A stretch of 64,000 bases of DNA from Vibrio gigantis (GCF_024347515.1 NZ_AP025492.1:2108001-2172000), one strand, 5' to 3'; shown: positions 19,292-29,992, numbered from the stretch's first letter. Translations and numbers: made by a program. Notes: generated by a model from the sequence alone, not told the origin.

Positions 19292-19330
19292 AACTACAAC
19301 TACAACTACAACTACAACTACAACTACAAC
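19292..19330. repeat. AACTAC hexanucleotide tandem repeat between hutG and hutU
   Basis: Six perfect AACTAC units plus half a unit, 39 bases, in the 84-base hutG-hutU gap. It ends about 30 bases before the hutU start and is outside both genes. Confidence 0.97.
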
Positions 19331-19360
19331 GATATAACGTGAAACAGAAGGAATTCCAAA

Positions 19361-21055
19361 ATGACGGAACACCACAACAGTGACCCTCGTCTCGACACTA
19401 CTCGCGAAATTCGCGCACCTCATGGCACCACTTTGCGCGCTAAATCTTGGTTAACAGAAGCACCACTGCGTATGTTGATGAACAACCTAGACCCTGATGT
19501 GGCAGAACACCCACATGCACTGGTTGTGTATGGCGGTATTGGTCGTGCTGCGCGTGATTGGAAATGTTATGACAAGATTGTTGAAGTACTAGAACGTTTA
19601 GAAGACGACCAAACGTTACTTGTCCAATCAGGTAAGCCTGTAGGTGTGTTCCCGACTCATAAAAACGCACCTCGCGTACTGATCGCTAACTCGAACCTTG
19701 TTCCACACTGGGCGAACTGGGAGCACTTCAACGAGCTCGATAAAGAAGGCTTGATGATGTACGGACAAATGACCGCCGGTAGCTGGATCTACATTGGCTC
19801 ACAAGGCATCGTTCAAGGTACTTACGAAACCTTTGTCGCTATCGCGAAGAAGCACTTCCAAGGTGAAGCGAATGGCAAGTGGGTTCTAACTGGCGGCCTT
19901 GGCGGTATGGGCGGCGCTCAGCCTCTTGCTGCAACTATGGCTGGCTTCTCAATGATCGCGGTTGAATGTGATGAATCACGAATCGACTACCGCTTACGTA
20001 CTGGCTATGTAGACAAAAAAGCCACCAGCTTAGATGAAGCGATGGCTATGATTAAAGAGTCAGACACACCTATTTCTGTTGGTTTATTAGGTAACGCAGC
20101 AGACGTATTCCCAGAGTTGGTAGAACGTAACATCACGCCTGACGTAGTGACCGACCAAACGTCTGCCCACGATCCACTGAATGGCTATTTGCCGCAAGGT
20201 TGGACGATGGAGAAAGCCGCACAAGAACGCACCATTGATGAAGCAAAAGTAGTGAAAGCCGCTAAACAATCGATGGCAATTCAAGTTCAAGCGATGCTAG
20301 ACCTGCAATACCGTGGCGCTGCGACCGTAGATTACGGTAACAACATTCGCCAAATGGCACTGGAAGAAGGCGTGGAAAACGCGTTTGATTTCCCAGGGTT
20401 CGTTCCAGCTTATATTCGACCATTGTTCTGTGAAGGTATCGGTCCATTCCGTTGGGCTGCACTGTCTGGTGACCCAGAAGATATTTACAAAACAGACCAA
20501 AAAGTAAAAGAACTGATTCCAGATAACCCTCATCTACACAACTGGCTAGATATGGCACGTGAACGCATTCAGTTCCAAGGCCTACCTGCTCGTATTTGTT
20601 GGGTTGGCTTGAAAGATCGTGAACGTTTGGGCCAAGCATTCAATGAAATGGTTAAGAATGGCGAACTTAAAGCACCAGTTGTTATCGGTCGTGACCACCT
20701 AGATTCGGGCTCAGTAGCAAGCCCGAACCGTGAAACAGAAGGCATGATGGATGGATCAGATGCCGTATCAGATTGGCCTCTATTGAACGCCCTTCTAAAT
20801 ACTGCAGGCGGCGCGACATGGGTCTCACTGCACCATGGTGGTGGTGTTGGCATGGGCTTCTCACAACACTCAGGTATGGTTATCTGTTGTGACGGCAGTG
20901 AAGATGCATCGCAACGTATTGCTCGTGTACTTCACAATGATCCAGCAACTGGCGTTATGCGTCACGCAGATGCGGGTTACGATATCGCCAAGCAGTGTGC
21001 TAAAGAACAGAAGCTTGATTTACCTATGCTAAACGAAGAACTTCGTCGCCTTTAA
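19361..21055 (+). CDS. hutU: Urocanate hydratase
   Basis: Second step of histidine breakdown, using tightly bound NAD+ as an electrophile to hydrate urocanate. 564 residues, the family length. The [14 protein letters not shown] nucleotide motif and the C-terminal [15 protein letters not shown] motif are seen. An AAGGA ribosome site sits ten bases upstream of the ATG. Next gene hutH follows after 14 bases. Confidence 0.97.
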   Translation: MTEHHNSDPRLDTTREIRAPHGTTLRAKSWLTEAPLRMLMNNLDPDVAEHPHALVVYGGIGRAARDWKCYDKIVEVLERLEDDQTLLVQSGKPVGVFPTHKNAPRVLIANSNLVPHWANWEHFNELDKEGLMMYGQMTAGSWIYIGSQGIVQGTYETFVAIAKKHFQGEANGKWVLTGGLGGMGGAQPLAATMAGFSMIAVECDESRIDYRLRTGYVDKKATSLDEAMAMIKESDTPISVGLLGNAADVFPELVERNITPDVVTDQTSAHDPLNGYLPQGWTMEKAAQERTIDEAKVVKAAKQSMAIQVQAMLDLQYRGAATVDYGNNIRQMALEEGVENAFDFPGFVPAYIRPLFCEGIGPFRWAALSGDPEDIYKTDQKVKELIPDNPHLHNWLDMARERIQFQGLPARICWVGLKDRERLGQAFNEMVKNGELKAPVVIGRDHLDSGSVASPNRETEGMMDGSDAVSDWPLLNALLNTAGGATWVSLHHGGGVGMGFSQHSGMVICCDGSEDASQRIARVLHNDPATGVMRHADAGYDIAKQCAKEQKLDLPMLNEELRRL

Positions 21056-21069
21056 TATCTGGAGAGAAC

Positions 21070-22602
21070 ATGTTGAATTTATTACTTAAACCAGGACTTC
21101 TAGGCCTATCTGAACTGCGCAAGATTAGCCGTAGCCCTGTGAACTTATCACTCGACCCTGCTGCAATCCCAGATATTGAAGCAAGCATGCACGTTGTCGA
21201 ACAAGTGATCGCTGAAGATCGCACTGTGTATGGCATCAATACGGGGTTTGGCTTACTAGCAAATACCAAAATCGCTCCTGAAGATTTAGAAGTGCTGCAG
21301 AAAAGTATCGTACTTTCTCACGCAGCGGGCATCGGCAAGTTCATGTCTGATGAAACGGTGCGTTTGATGATGGTGCTCAAGATTAACAGCTTGTCTCGCG
21401 GTTACTCTGGTATCCGACTCAAGGTGATCAATGCACTTATCGATCTTGTGAACGCTCAGGTTTACCCATGTGTACCACAGAAAGGCTCAGTAGGTGCATC
21501 TGGCGACCTTGCTCCCCTTGCCCACATGAGTACCGTTCTATTGGGTGAAGGCCAAGCACGTCACAACGGCAAGATCATCACCGGTTTAGAAGCAATGCAG
21601 ATCGCAGGCTTAGAGCCAATCACGCTAGCACCTAAAGAAGGTTTAGCGCTGTTAAACGGTACTCAAGCATCAACTGCCTTTGCATTAGAAGGTCTATTCG
21701 CAGCTGAAGACCTGTTTGCGTCTGCGACTGTGTGTGGTGCGATGTCTGTTGAAGCAGCACTCGGTAGTCGCCGCCCATTTGACCCTCGTATTCACCGCGT
21801 TCGTGGTCATCGTGGCCAAATGGATGCAGCGCTTGCTTACCGTCATATGCTTGACCAAAAGAGTGAGATTGGTGAATCACACACTTGTTGTGAAAAGGTT
21901 CAAGACCCTTACTCGCTGCGTTGTCAGCCTCAAGTAATGGGCGCTTGTTTACAGCAAATTCGTAATTCAGCTGAAATTTTAAATGTTGAAGCGAACTCAG
22001 TATCGGACAACCCGCTGGTTTTCGCTGACGATGGTGACATTATCTCGGGTGGTAACTTCCACGCAGAACCCGTCGCAATGGCTGCCGATAATCTTGCACT
22101 GGCCATTGCCGAGATAGGTAGCTTGTCAGAGCGTAGAATGGCGCTGCTGATTGATAGCGCACTAAGTAAACTTCCACCGTTCTTGGTCGATAATGGTGGG
22201 GTGAACTCCGGCTTTATGATTGCTCAAGTAACGTCTGCTGCACTTGCTAGTGAAAACAAAACCTTGGCTCACCCGGCTTCAATAGACAGCCTTCCGACAT
22301 CAGCAAACCAAGAAGACCATGTATCAATGGCCACATTTGCAGCACGTAGACTTAGATACATGGCTGAAAATACCCGTGGGATATTGGCGGTCGAATATTT
22401 AGCAGCAGCACAAGGGCTAGACTTCCGAGCTCCGAACCTATCTTCTCCTCGTGTGGAAGAAGCAAAACAAATTCTGCGTGAAAAAGTCAGCTTCTACGAC
22501 AAAGACCGATATTTTGCACCAGACATTGAACAAGCTAACCTGTTACTCAAGTTATCTGTTCATAATCACTTAATGCCAGAAGGTACTCTGTGTAGTTTTT
22601 AG
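21070..22602 (+). CDS. hutH: Histidine ammonia-lyase
   Basis: First step of histidine breakdown: deaminates histidine to urocanate. 510 residues. The Ala143-Ser144-Gly145 triad in [15 protein letters not shown] forms the MIO prosthetic group by self-cyclisation. Unusually for many bacteria, hutH is the last gene of the operon here, after hutU. GGAGA precedes the ATG. Confidence 0.97.
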   Translation: MLNLLLKPGLLGLSELRKISRSPVNLSLDPAAIPDIEASMHVVEQVIAEDRTVYGINTGFGLLANTKIAPEDLEVLQKSIVLSHAAGIGKFMSDETVRLMMVLKINSLSRGYSGIRLKVINALIDLVNAQVYPCVPQKGSVGASGDLAPLAHMSTVLLGEGQARHNGKIITGLEAMQIAGLEPITLAPKEGLALLNGTQASTAFALEGLFAAEDLFASATVCGAMSVEAALGSRRPFDPRIHRVRGHRGQMDAALAYRHMLDQKSEIGESHTCCEKVQDPYSLRCQPQVMGACLQQIRNSAEILNVEANSVSDNPLVFADDGDIISGGNFHAEPVAMAADNLALAIAEIGSLSERRMALLIDSALSKLPPFLVDNGGVNSGFMIAQVTSAALASENKTLAHPASIDSLPTSANQEDHVSMATFAARRLRYMAENTRGILAVEYLAAAQGLDFRAPNLSSPRVEEAKQILREKVSFYDKDRYFAPDIEQANLLLKLSVHNHLMPEGTLCSF

Positions 22603-22620
22603 TGCTCAAAGACTTTCGTC

Positions 22621-22670
22621 GACACTAATTAAAGTGTCATATAAACAAGGGCTATTGATTAGCCCTTGTT
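22621..22670 (+). terminator. Two hairpins after hutH
   Basis: First GACACT/AGTGTC (22621-22638), then a 10-bp stem AACAAGGGCT/AGCCCTTGTT (22644-22653, 22661-22670). No clear T-tract follows, so the second is a likely mRNA end or 3' stabiliser. Confidence 0.5.
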
Positions 22671-22828
22671 GCATTGAATCTAAACCCCTATTCCCCTCAA
22701 AATCGTCACATACCATCCAACGTATTTATCTAATCGACTGATATATAAGCAAAGTTAACTGGATAGACCATTAGAACGAAGTTAGTTAGTTATAATCCAC
22801 CCCAGATTTGATGACTAATAGCGATACT

Positions 22829-23554
22829 ATGTTTCTGACACCTTACTTTTCTACTGAAAACAATCAATTTCAATTCACTCGTGAACAAGCTAGCCACTTT
22901 GCTAAAAAAGTAGCCGCTGACTTCAACCCAATTCACGATGAAGACAACAAGCGCTTTTGCGTGCCTGGCGATCTTCTGTTTGCAGTACTTCTGCAAAAAG
23001 AAGGCATCAGCCAAAAAATGCGTTTTGATTTTTCAGGTATGGTAGGTAACGGTATTGCACTAAGCGTTGACAACAAGTGTGAGAAAGAAAGCTCACTGGT
23101 TGACGAAAAAGGCAAAGAGTACCTGCACATGTCTTGTGAAGGTGAGAAAAGCCACGATCAAGCATTCATCGAACACGTAGTAACAAACTACGTTAAGTTC
23201 TCTGGTATGAACTTCCCACACATCATGGTTCCTCTTATGGAAGAGCAACAGATGATGATCAACTGCCAACGCCCTCTTGTTATTTACGAGAGCATGGAAG
23301 TTGAATTTACTCGCCTAGACCTATCTCACCCAGAAGTTGAATTTTCTGGTGCTACTTTTGACGTTGAAGGTAAGCGTGGCATCGTGACACTGAACTTCGA
23401 TTTCAAAGAAGACGGCGAAGTTGTCGGTAAAGGCGTGAAGCGCATGGTAGCAAGTGGCCTTAAGCCATACGACCAAGCTTCAGTCGACGACCTAGTAAAC
23501 CGCTTCAACGAGCGTAAAGAGATGTTTCTAGCTCAGTTCGCAGCGGCTGCATAA
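22829..23554 (+). CDS. DUF3581 family protein
   Basis: 241 residues, starting MFLTPYFSTENNQFQFTREQ. The HFAKKVAADFNPIHDEDNKRFCVPGD segment recalls the MaoC/hot-dog dehydratase motif D-x-N-P-x-H-x-D, and DUF3581 belongs to that neighbourhood. An acyl-thioester substrate is possible but not shown. It is cytosolic and monocistronic. Upstream starts at 22808 and 22811 add residues not typical of the family. Confidence 0.85.
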   Translation: MFLTPYFSTENNQFQFTREQASHFAKKVAADFNPIHDEDNKRFCVPGDLLFAVLLQKEGISQKMRFDFSGMVGNGIALSVDNKCEKESSLVDEKGKEYLHMSCEGEKSHDQAFIEHVVTNYVKFSGMNFPHIMVPLMEEQQMMINCQRPLVIYESMEVEFTRLDLSHPEVEFSGATFDVEGKRGIVTLNFDFKEDGEVVGKGVKRMVASGLKPYDQASVDDLVNRFNERKEMFLAQFAAAA

Positions 23555-23609
23555 TCAGCATTCTTATTTACACACCACGTGATGTAAATAACTCTAGAAC
23601 AAGATCATT

Positions 23610-23646
23610 AAAGCCCAGCTTGGTAATCTCAAGCTGGGCTTTTTTA
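23610..23646 (+). terminator. Strong terminator after the DUF3581 gene
   Basis: 13-bp stem AAAGCCCAGCTTG/CAAGCTGGGCTTT with a 7-base loop and T-tract. Confidence 0.95.
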
Positions 23647-23683
23647 TTTCGATTCCGTTTACACCAAGCTACTCAATCTAGGC

Positions 23684-24145
23684 TTAAACCCAACGCCTAA
23701 CCTTTTGTTTATAATCAACATATTCCGCACCAAACAATTGCTCTAGAGCTCGTTCCTCTGGCTTGATTTGAAATTGATTCATGTAAATCACGAACACAAA
23801 ACTGAGTAAAATACTGAAGATGTTTTGAAAGTAGTAGCCAACGCAAAACAGTAAAATAAATAAGCCTAGGTACATCGGGTTTCGGGTGTAACCGAAGATG
23901 CCGCTGTCTACGACTGACGACGCTGTTTCGACTTTGATCGGATTAACGGTAGTTTTCTTTTTTCGAAACTCCCAAACACCAGCCAATCCAATAGCGCCGC
24001 TCAATGTGATTCCAACACCTAAAACAAAAAGCTTGTAAGGCAATACTATTGCCGCTGAACTTAACTGCTGAGCGCAGAAATAAGACGCAACTATTACCAA
24101 TATAAACAGAGCAACCGGTGGGACTTTCAACTCAAGAAATTTCAT
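23684..24145 (-). CDS. Isoprenylcysteine carboxyl methyltransferase-like membrane protein
   Basis: 153 residues with four hydrophobic segments (for example PPVALFILVIVASYFC near the start and a LGLFILLFCVGYYFQN helix). The C-terminal GYTRNPMYLG and ELRALEQLFG-like EERALEQLFGAEY motifs are those of the ICMT/PEMT methyltransferase family. In bacteria the substrate is unknown, possibly lipids or isoprenoids. The ATG 24145 has AAGGA upstream; the longer frame would run into the ydiJ end. It lies 67 bases after ydiJ, with a terminator between. Confidence 0.85.
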   Translation of the reverse strand: MKFLELKVPPVALFILVIVASYFCAQQLSSAAIVLPYKLFVLGVGITLSGAIGLAGVWEFRKKKTTVNPIKVETASSVVDSGIFGYTRNPMYLGLFILLFCVGYYFQNIFSILLSFVFVIYMNQFQIKPEERALEQLFGAEYVDYKQKVRRWV

Positions 24146-24180
24146 AGCTTTCCTTATTAACAATTCCATTGTTAGTTTAG

Positions 24181-24205
24181 AAAAAAGCCCAGCAATTGCT
24201 GGGCT
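24181..24205 (-). terminator. Terminator of ydiJ
   Basis: A perfect 20-base palindrome (24186-24205, core CAGCAATTGCTG) followed on the minus strand by six Ts. Confidence 0.9.
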
Positions 24206-24212
24206 AAATGTA

Positions 24213-27200
24213 TTAAAGAATTTTTGCGAGCACCTGTAATGGATGGGCAAGTTTCTCACCCTCAAAACGCTTCACTTGGCTTCGACAGGAATACCCCGTC
24301 ACTAAGCAACGCTCTTTCGGTAAGTCTTGCATCCTTGGCTTCCAACTTAAACCGTATATATCTTTCGACATTTGCAGCTTATCGACTTCGTGTCCGAATG
24401 TACCCGCCATACCACAACAGCCGACAGGAACGCTGGTAAGTGCAGCTCCAAAGTGTTTGAAGATAGCACCCCACTCTTTTTCAGCGTTTGGCATCTTAGT
24501 CTTCTCTGTACAGTGAGCGAACAAATACCACATTTCCTCACTTGTAGAACGCGCTTCAAAGTCACCTAGCGATGGTATTAACCATTCATGCACGGTGAGC
24601 ACATCAAAGTCGCCACGCTTGTCACCTAAGATCTCGACGTATTCATCGCGGTAACAAAGTACCAGAGCCGGATCGACCCCCACCAAGGGAATACCGATAT
24701 CTGCCACCATCGACAAGAAATCAGACGTCGATTTGGCCTCACGTGCAAAACGATTTAAAAAACCCTTGATGTGCAGCGCTTTACCATTCGGTTTGAACGG
24801 CAGTAGTACCGGTGTTTTGCCAAGCTTTTGAGCCAGTGTGACAAAGTCTTCAATCACCTCTGCATCATAGAAACTAGTAAACGGGTCTTGGACGATCAAT
24901 ACATGCTGCTTCTTCTCTTCAGAAGAGAGCCCTTCTAGATATTGAATATCAAACAGCTGCAGCTCTTTGCTCGCCAAACGATTTTTCAACGTAGGCACCG
25001 ACATCAAAGGTGCATCGACATAGCCCACCGTTTTCGCAGTTGCCGTTTGTACCCACTTTTGACCCAGTGCAGCGTTCACTACTTTTGGCGCTTTTGCCAT
25101 CAGCGGCAGCATAGTTTCAATGTTTGCTACTAAATAGTCTTTTGCGGGGCGTTGGTAGCGTGAATAATAGATATTCAAAAATCGAGAACGGAAGCTCGGT
25201 ACATCGACTTTAATAGGACATTGGCTCGCACACGCTTTACACGCAAGACAACCGTTCATCGCTTCGTGTACTTCGTGTGAGAAGTCGTACTCATGGCGTT
25301 TGTTGATCGTGTTACGAACACGCTCAATCATAGTCTTAACGGGAGTGTTGTCCTTCAGTGCTTCTTGTTCAAGGTCGAGAATATCCACGCCTTGCTCGGT
25401 TAGTTGGCGCAGCCACTCTCTGACCAAACCTGCACGACCTTTCGGTGAGTGACGACGGTCAGCCGTAACTTTCATCGAAGGACACATTGGTGAGCTCGTA
25501 TCGTAGTTGAAACACAAACCGTTGCCGTTACACTCCATCGCTTGCTTAAAGCTGTCACGAACTTGAACGTCGATCTGACGATCATAAAAACCACGCTTAG
25601 TATCGGTTACTTTCACCAACTCAGCATCACTTTCTAAAGGCGTACAGATCTTGCCTGGGTTCATCTTGTTGTGCGGGTCGAATGCCGCTTTAACACGTCT
25701 TAGTTCGGTAAACAGATCTTCACCAAAGAAGTCAGGGCCATACTCAGATCGGAAGCCTTTACCATGTTCGCCCCACATCAGGCCGCCATATTTCGCCACC
25801 AGCTTGACCACTTCATCAGAGACTTCGTGCATCAAGGCTTCTTGCACCGGATCACACAGATCCAACGCTGGACGAACGTGCAAAACGCCAGCATCAACGT
25901 GACCAAACATACCGTAGTTCAACTCTTTTGAATCAAGCAGGACCCTAAACTCAGCGATGAAGTCAGCCAAGTTTTCAGGTGGGACACAGGTATCTTCAGC
26001 AAAAGCGACCGGTTTAGCTCGGCCTTTCGCCGCACCTAATAGACCAACCGCTTTCTTACGCATGTTGTAGATTCGGCCAATGCTCGCCAAGTCGCTACAC
26101 ACTTGGAAGCCAATCACACCGGCTTCTTCGCTTTCAACCATGGTTTCAAGGCGTGCAGTCAGCGCTTGAACTTGTTGTTCAACTTCCGCTTCATCTTGGC
26201 CTGCAAACTCAACCATGTTGATGCCAAGCATCTCTTTGTTCGGAACGTCCATCAGCAGGTCGCTCACGGTGTGCCAAACAATGTCTTGCTTCGCTAAGTT
26301 CAATACTCTTGAATCGACCGTTTCAACAGAGAGTGCTTTCGCCTCAACCATAAATGGCGCATTACGCAGCGCAGAATCAAACGTGTTGTATTTCACGTTA
26401 ACCAGAGTTCGCGCTTTAGGAATCGGGGTTAGATTGAGCTTTGCTTCAGTGATGAAGGCCAAAGAGCCCTCTGCGCCACACAGAACGCGAGTCAGGTCAA
26501 AGCTGTCATCTTGTTCGTTGATCGCATTCTTTAGGTCATAACCTGTTAAGAAGCGGTTCAACGGTGGGAATTTATCTAAGATTTGAGTGCGCTTGTCTCG
26601 ACAAACCGCCTCCGTCACGGCAAGTGCATGGTGAGCGAGCTCACCCTCAACAGGTAAGCCGTGTGATAAATCAGATTCTAGACATGAACCATCTGCGAAC
26701 ACCGCTTGCAGCGACAATACGTGGTCAGACGTTTTGCCGTACTTCAATGACCCCTGGCCCGAAGCATCAGTATTGATCATACCACCCAGTGTTGCTCGGT
26801 TACTGGTTGAAAGATCTGGAGAGAAAAAGTAACCGTAAGGGCGAACTGCATCGTTCAATTGGTCTTTAACGACACCAGACTGAACTCTTACCCAGCCTTC
26901 TTTCTCGTTAATCTCAAGAACCTTATTCATGTACCGCGATAGGTCAACCACGACACCTTTTGTTAAAGATTGTCCGTTTGTTCCGGTACCGCCCCCACGA
27001 GGGGAAAAAGTCACACGTTCGTAAGCGGATTTAGAAACCACTTTACCAATAAGCACAACGTCTTGAGTTGTTTTAGGAAGGATGACCGCCTGTGGTAATT
27101 GCTGATAGACACTGTTATCAGTTGCCACCGCCAAACGACTAGAATATTGAGATTCAATGTCGCCAGTAAAGCCCGCTGTTTTTAGTTCATCTAAAAAGCG

Positions 27201-27248
27201 TACGACAACTGGATCGACATCAGCATTGAGTTGAAGTCTTGGTAACAT
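24213..27248 (-). CDS. ydiJ: FAD- and Fe-S-binding oxidoreductase YdiJ (D-2-hydroxyacid dehydrogenase type)
   Basis: 1011 residues, collinear with E. coli YdiJ, reported as a D-2-hydroxyglutarate dehydrogenase. N-terminal FAD_binding_4 domain (TFSPRGGGTGTNGQSL), an FAD-oxidase C domain (FGHVDAGVLHVRP), a 4Fe-4S segment (CLACKACASQCP near residue 660) and a C-terminal CCG-type cysteine domain (VGCCGMAG and GYSCRSQVKR). It oxidises a D-2-hydroxyacid and passes electrons on, probably to quinone. No linked operon partner. Confidence 0.92.
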   Translation of the reverse strand: MLPRLQLNADVDPVVVRFLDELKTAGFTGDIESQYSSRLAVATDNSVYQQLPQAVILPKTTQDVVLIGKVVSKSAYERVTFSPRGGGTGTNGQSLTKGVVVDLSRYMNKVLEINEKEGWVRVQSGVVKDQLNDAVRPYGYFFSPDLSTSNRATLGGMINTDASGQGSLKYGKTSDHVLSLQAVFADGSCLESDLSHGLPVEGELAHHALAVTEAVCRDKRTQILDKFPPLNRFLTGYDLKNAINEQDDSFDLTRVLCGAEGSLAFITEAKLNLTPIPKARTLVNVKYNTFDSALRNAPFMVEAKALSVETVDSRVLNLAKQDIVWHTVSDLLMDVPNKEMLGINMVEFAGQDEAEVEQQVQALTARLETMVESEEAGVIGFQVCSDLASIGRIYNMRKKAVGLLGAAKGRAKPVAFAEDTCVPPENLADFIAEFRVLLDSKELNYGMFGHVDAGVLHVRPALDLCDPVQEALMHEVSDEVVKLVAKYGGLMWGEHGKGFRSEYGPDFFGEDLFTELRRVKAAFDPHNKMNPGKICTPLESDAELVKVTDTKRGFYDRQIDVQVRDSFKQAMECNGNGLCFNYDTSSPMCPSMKVTADRRHSPKGRAGLVREWLRQLTEQGVDILDLEQEALKDNTPVKTMIERVRNTINKRHEYDFSHEVHEAMNGCLACKACASQCPIKVDVPSFRSRFLNIYYSRYQRPAKDYLVANIETMLPLMAKAPKVVNAALGQKWVQTATAKTVGYVDAPLMSVPTLKNRLASKELQLFDIQYLEGLSSEEKKQHVLIVQDPFTSFYDAEVIEDFVTLAQKLGKTPVLLPFKPNGKALHIKGFLNRFAREAKSTSDFLSMVADIGIPLVGVDPALVLCYRDEYVEILGDKRGDFDVLTVHEWLIPSLGDFEARSTSEEMWYLFAHCTEKTKMPNAEKEWGAIFKHFGAALTSVPVGCCGMAGTFGHEVDKLQMSKDIYGLSWKPRMQDLPKERCLVTGYSCRSQVKRFEGEKLAHPLQVLAKIL

Positions 27249-27470
27249 TTGCTTCCTGCCCCTACTTCGCTGATCCTATCAGCATTGGGTTATCTGAGAT
27301 TTTTAATAATTTTCTTTGAATTTCGTCACTTTACTACTATTAAGATCATATAAAAAGGTGATCAAATCAGAATCTCAGTGCAAGAATGGAGAAATAGTCA
27401 CTTTCGTCTTAATTCGGTAGTAATATACTGGATAACATTTTGTTTAAGACATCTCCACGAGCACATCACA

Positions 27471-28154
27471 ATGAAAAAAAACAAAACAGTCACAACTGAA
27501 GATATCCTTCTTAAGCTATGCCAATCAGTCTCAAGCGTACTCACTTCAGCGACGGCTTCTCAGGTGTCCTATTCAGCCATGGTTCAAAAGATCAACAAGA
27601 CAAGTCTGAAGCCAGATTTTGGTTGTTTCGTTCTTTTTGACGGCGGTTTTTCTGGCCTTGTTGTTATCAATTTTACGTCCAAAGCAGCATTAGAGATCTA
27701 CACTAATTACATGCGCAATATGGGCATGCCTGAAAATGAATTAGCAGTGCTGCACACGTCTGATGAGGTAGGTGATGTTCTAGGTGAACTAATGAACCAG
27801 CTAGTTGGTGATTTCACCAATAAGATCCGTAAAGAGCTGCAAACCAACATCACACAAAACCAACCGAAAATGCTAGCGCTAAACAAGCAAGTGAACCTAT
27901 CTGTTGATACCAACCTAGATCGCCCACAAGCTCGCCGTGTTACCTTCTCCACCGCCAATAACAACATCTTCTACCTTGAGCTTGCGATGGATAAGACAGA
28001 GTTCATTCAATTGGAAGAGTTTGAAATCGCAGAAGACGAGTGTCCAGACAGCATTCTTGAAGCTACTCAGAAAAAAATGCAGGAAGGCAATAAGCCAGCA
28101 CAAAGCTCTGGCAACGATTCAGCAGCCGATCTGCTTGATGAACTGGGTATCTAG
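27471..28154 (+). CDS. DUF3334 family protein, CheX-like
   Basis: 227 residues starting MKKNKTVTTEDILLKL. The central part (FCGCF-like GCFVLFDGGFSGLVVINF, then HTSDEVGDVLGELMNQLVGDF) matches the CheX/CheC phosphatase-like fold, where the E-x2-N motif is catalytic: here GELMNQ keeps Glu and Asn. Family DUF3334 is of unknown role; a link to chemotaxis or c-di-GMP signalling is possible. The ATG at 27471 is preferred to the upstream extension. Confidence 0.85.
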   Translation: MKKNKTVTTEDILLKLCQSVSSVLTSATASQVSYSAMVQKINKTSLKPDFGCFVLFDGGFSGLVVINFTSKAALEIYTNYMRNMGMPENELAVLHTSDEVGDVLGELMNQLVGDFTNKIRKELQTNITQNQPKMLALNKQVNLSVDTNLDRPQARRVTFSTANNNIFYLELAMDKTEFIQLEEFEIAEDECPDSILEATQKKMQEGNKPAQSSGNDSAADLLDELGI

Positions 28155-28193
28155 TTTGCGAGTGCGCTAATCACTCTGAAAAATCGTGTCACT

Positions 28194-28224
28194 AACGCCA
28201 TCAATACGCTTGATGGCGTTTTTG
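28194..28224 (+). terminator. Terminator after the DUF3334 gene
   Basis: Perfect 11-bp stem AACGCCATCAA/TTGATGGCGTT with a 5-base loop and T-tract. Confidence 0.95.
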
Positions 28225-28362
28225 TTTATGTCACCAAGCCGCTCATACCGTCCAATGTTCACCGCCTCTCTTGTTCATCAAACCAGTTTTGCCTTTCTGT
28301 TACCTGCGAAAACATGTAAAATGTCGGACTTTTAAAAATTTGCGGTAATGATTAAGTAGTCG

Positions 28363-29052
28363 ATGGATAAGAAAAAAGCCCTAAAGAAAATTGCCAAGTG
28401 TCTTGAGCTTGGAAATTCTGCGAACGTCAATGAAGCTGCCAATGCAATCAAAATGGCGCATAACTTGATGCTGAAATATGGTCTTGAAAAAGACGATATT
28501 GAATTTATCAAGATGGGCAAGACTCAATCCAGTCACCTGTTACCTGCAAATATCAGCTCTACACTGCTGCGTGTTATTCGCGGTATCAACACCAAATTTG
28601 GCGTAGAAGCCGTGTTACTGAATCACAAAGGCCTCAAGCGTGTTGAGTTCATTGGTGAAGCCGATCGCGCTATTTTTGCAGCCTTTGCGTTTGATATTAT
28701 CTATCGTGAACTCAATGAGCATACTGGCCAATTCCGAAATAGTTTTGCCGGTTCTGGAACAGGTACATTAGAAGTAACACGTCGCGTGAATTCATTTGTG
28801 TCGGGCTGGGTAGAAGGTGCGCTTGAAAAGCTACCTACCATTACTCCAGACGACGAGTCGAACAACAAGATCAATAACTACATTGATAAAGAATTTAAAA
28901 ATATCGACCGCGAGACCTTCAAGCAACAACTCAGAGAAGCGATGAAAAACCTCACCGCCGATTATGAAGTTGGCCTAAAAAAAGGTCGCAAATTGTCTGT
29001 TAATCGACCAGTTGCCGGTGCACAAGCACCTAAAAAGATATCTAAATCATAG
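28363..29052 (+). CDS. DUF2786 domain protein
   Basis: 229 residues. The N-terminus (KKKALKKIAKCLELGNSANVNEAANAIKMAHNLMLKYGL) is the DUF2786 helical domain, found alone or near phage-like genes, function unknown. The C-terminal half is helical and basic at the end (KKGRKLSVNRPVAG). No signal peptide or membrane span. Codon use is like the host. Confidence 0.85.
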   Translation: MDKKKALKKIAKCLELGNSANVNEAANAIKMAHNLMLKYGLEKDDIEFIKMGKTQSSHLLPANISSTLLRVIRGINTKFGVEAVLLNHKGLKRVEFIGEADRAIFAAFAFDIIYRELNEHTGQFRNSFAGSGTGTLEVTRRVNSFVSGWVEGALEKLPTITPDDESNNKINNYIDKEFKNIDRETFKQQLREAMKNLTADYEVGLKKGRKLSVNRPVAGAQAPKKISKS

Positions 29053-29168
29053 AGCCGCTTTACATTGCTTCAGCGTATTGATAAAAACCATCAATCGGGC
29101 CTACAGGACTATATGTTTGTCATTCGTAATCCATACGTTTGACAGAAGTACATGATGGAGAAAATACG

Positions 29169-29834
29169 TTGAAAAAAATCACACTAGCCCTAGCGCTTAC
29201 TGTCGCACTTACGGGTTGTCAGGCAACTCAACGCCAAAACGCAACAACTGGTGAATCTGAGACTAACTCTGCAACTCAAGGCGCTCTAATTGGTGCACTT
29301 GCTGGTGCCGTTGCCGGTGCTGCTACTGGTGATTCTAAAGACCGTGGTAAACGTGCACTGATTGGCGCAGCAGGTGGTGCAGCTGTTGGCGGTGGTATTG
29401 GTTACTACTTTGACCGACAAGAAGCAGCACTTCGTGAAGAGCTTATGAACTCTGGCGTTCAGGTAGAACGTGTTGGTGAGAATCAACTTCTACTGCGCCT
29501 AGAAAACGGCATCGGTTTTGATTCTGGTTCTTACGCTTTGGAATCAAGCATTCACAACACACTTCGTGGCGTTGCGCGTATCTTAGTTGAATACCCTGAC
29601 ACTAGCCTAGTGATCGAAGGTCACACTGACAGCACTGGCAGCGAGTCGACTAACCAAATCCTTTCAGAGCGTCGTGCTGAATCTGTTCGTGCATTCTTGA
29701 TCTCTCAAGATGTAGCAGCAGGCCGTGCCATTGCTCGTGGTAACGGTGAACGTTACCCTCTATGTGACAACAACACCTCTCAAGGTCGTGCTTGTAATCG
29801 CCGCGTAGAAATCCAAATCTTGCCGCTTAAGTAG
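29169..29834 (+). CDS. OmpA-family lipoprotein with glycine-zipper segment
   Basis: 221 residues. Lipobox LTGC with the lipidated Cys17, then a glycine-zipper region (GALIGALAGAVAGAATG, GAAGGAAVGGGIGYYFD) that may embed in the membrane, then a C-terminal OmpA peptidoglycan-binding domain (VIEGHTDSTGSESTNQILSERRAESV). It likely tethers outer membrane to peptidoglycan. The start is a TTG at 29169 with GGAG eight bases upstream; an ATG nearby is out of frame. Confidence 0.9.
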   Translation: MKKITLALALTVALTGCQATQRQNATTGESETNSATQGALIGALAGAVAGAATGDSKDRGKRALIGAAGGAAVGGGIGYYFDRQEAALREELMNSGVQVERVGENQLLLRLENGIGFDSGSYALESSIHNTLRGVARILVEYPDTSLVIEGHTDSTGSESTNQILSERRAESVRAFLISQDVAAGRAIARGNGERYPLCDNNTSQGRACNRRVEIQILPLK

Positions 29835-29841
29835 CACCATT

Positions 29842-29978
29842 AAAGCCCAGTCAGTCTTTATCTATTGAATTAACCTCTATATAGTTGTTTGTCAGTTGTA
29901 GCGCTTATCTTAAACGTTACAACCTAACTGTCAGCCACATAGCGTATTCATACTGATATATCGGCACTGGGCTTTTTT
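29842..29978 (+). terminator. Terminator with a long insert between its arms
   Basis: The 10-bp outer stem AAAGCCCAGT (29842-29851) / ACTGGGCTTT (29966-29975) ends in a T-tract, but the arms are 114 bases apart. An inner hairpin GTTGTAGCG/CGTTACAAC (29895-29903, 29915-29923) lies between. It could be an ordinary terminator opened by an inserted element, or a structured 3' UTR/small RNA. Confidence 0.45.
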
Positions 29979-29992
29979 ACGAGACTTATCTT

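Noticed and set aside
19133..19423. Minus-strand frame with a poly-valine run
   Set aside because: It is the shadow of the AACTAC repeat and of hutG; the low-complexity run has no coding support.
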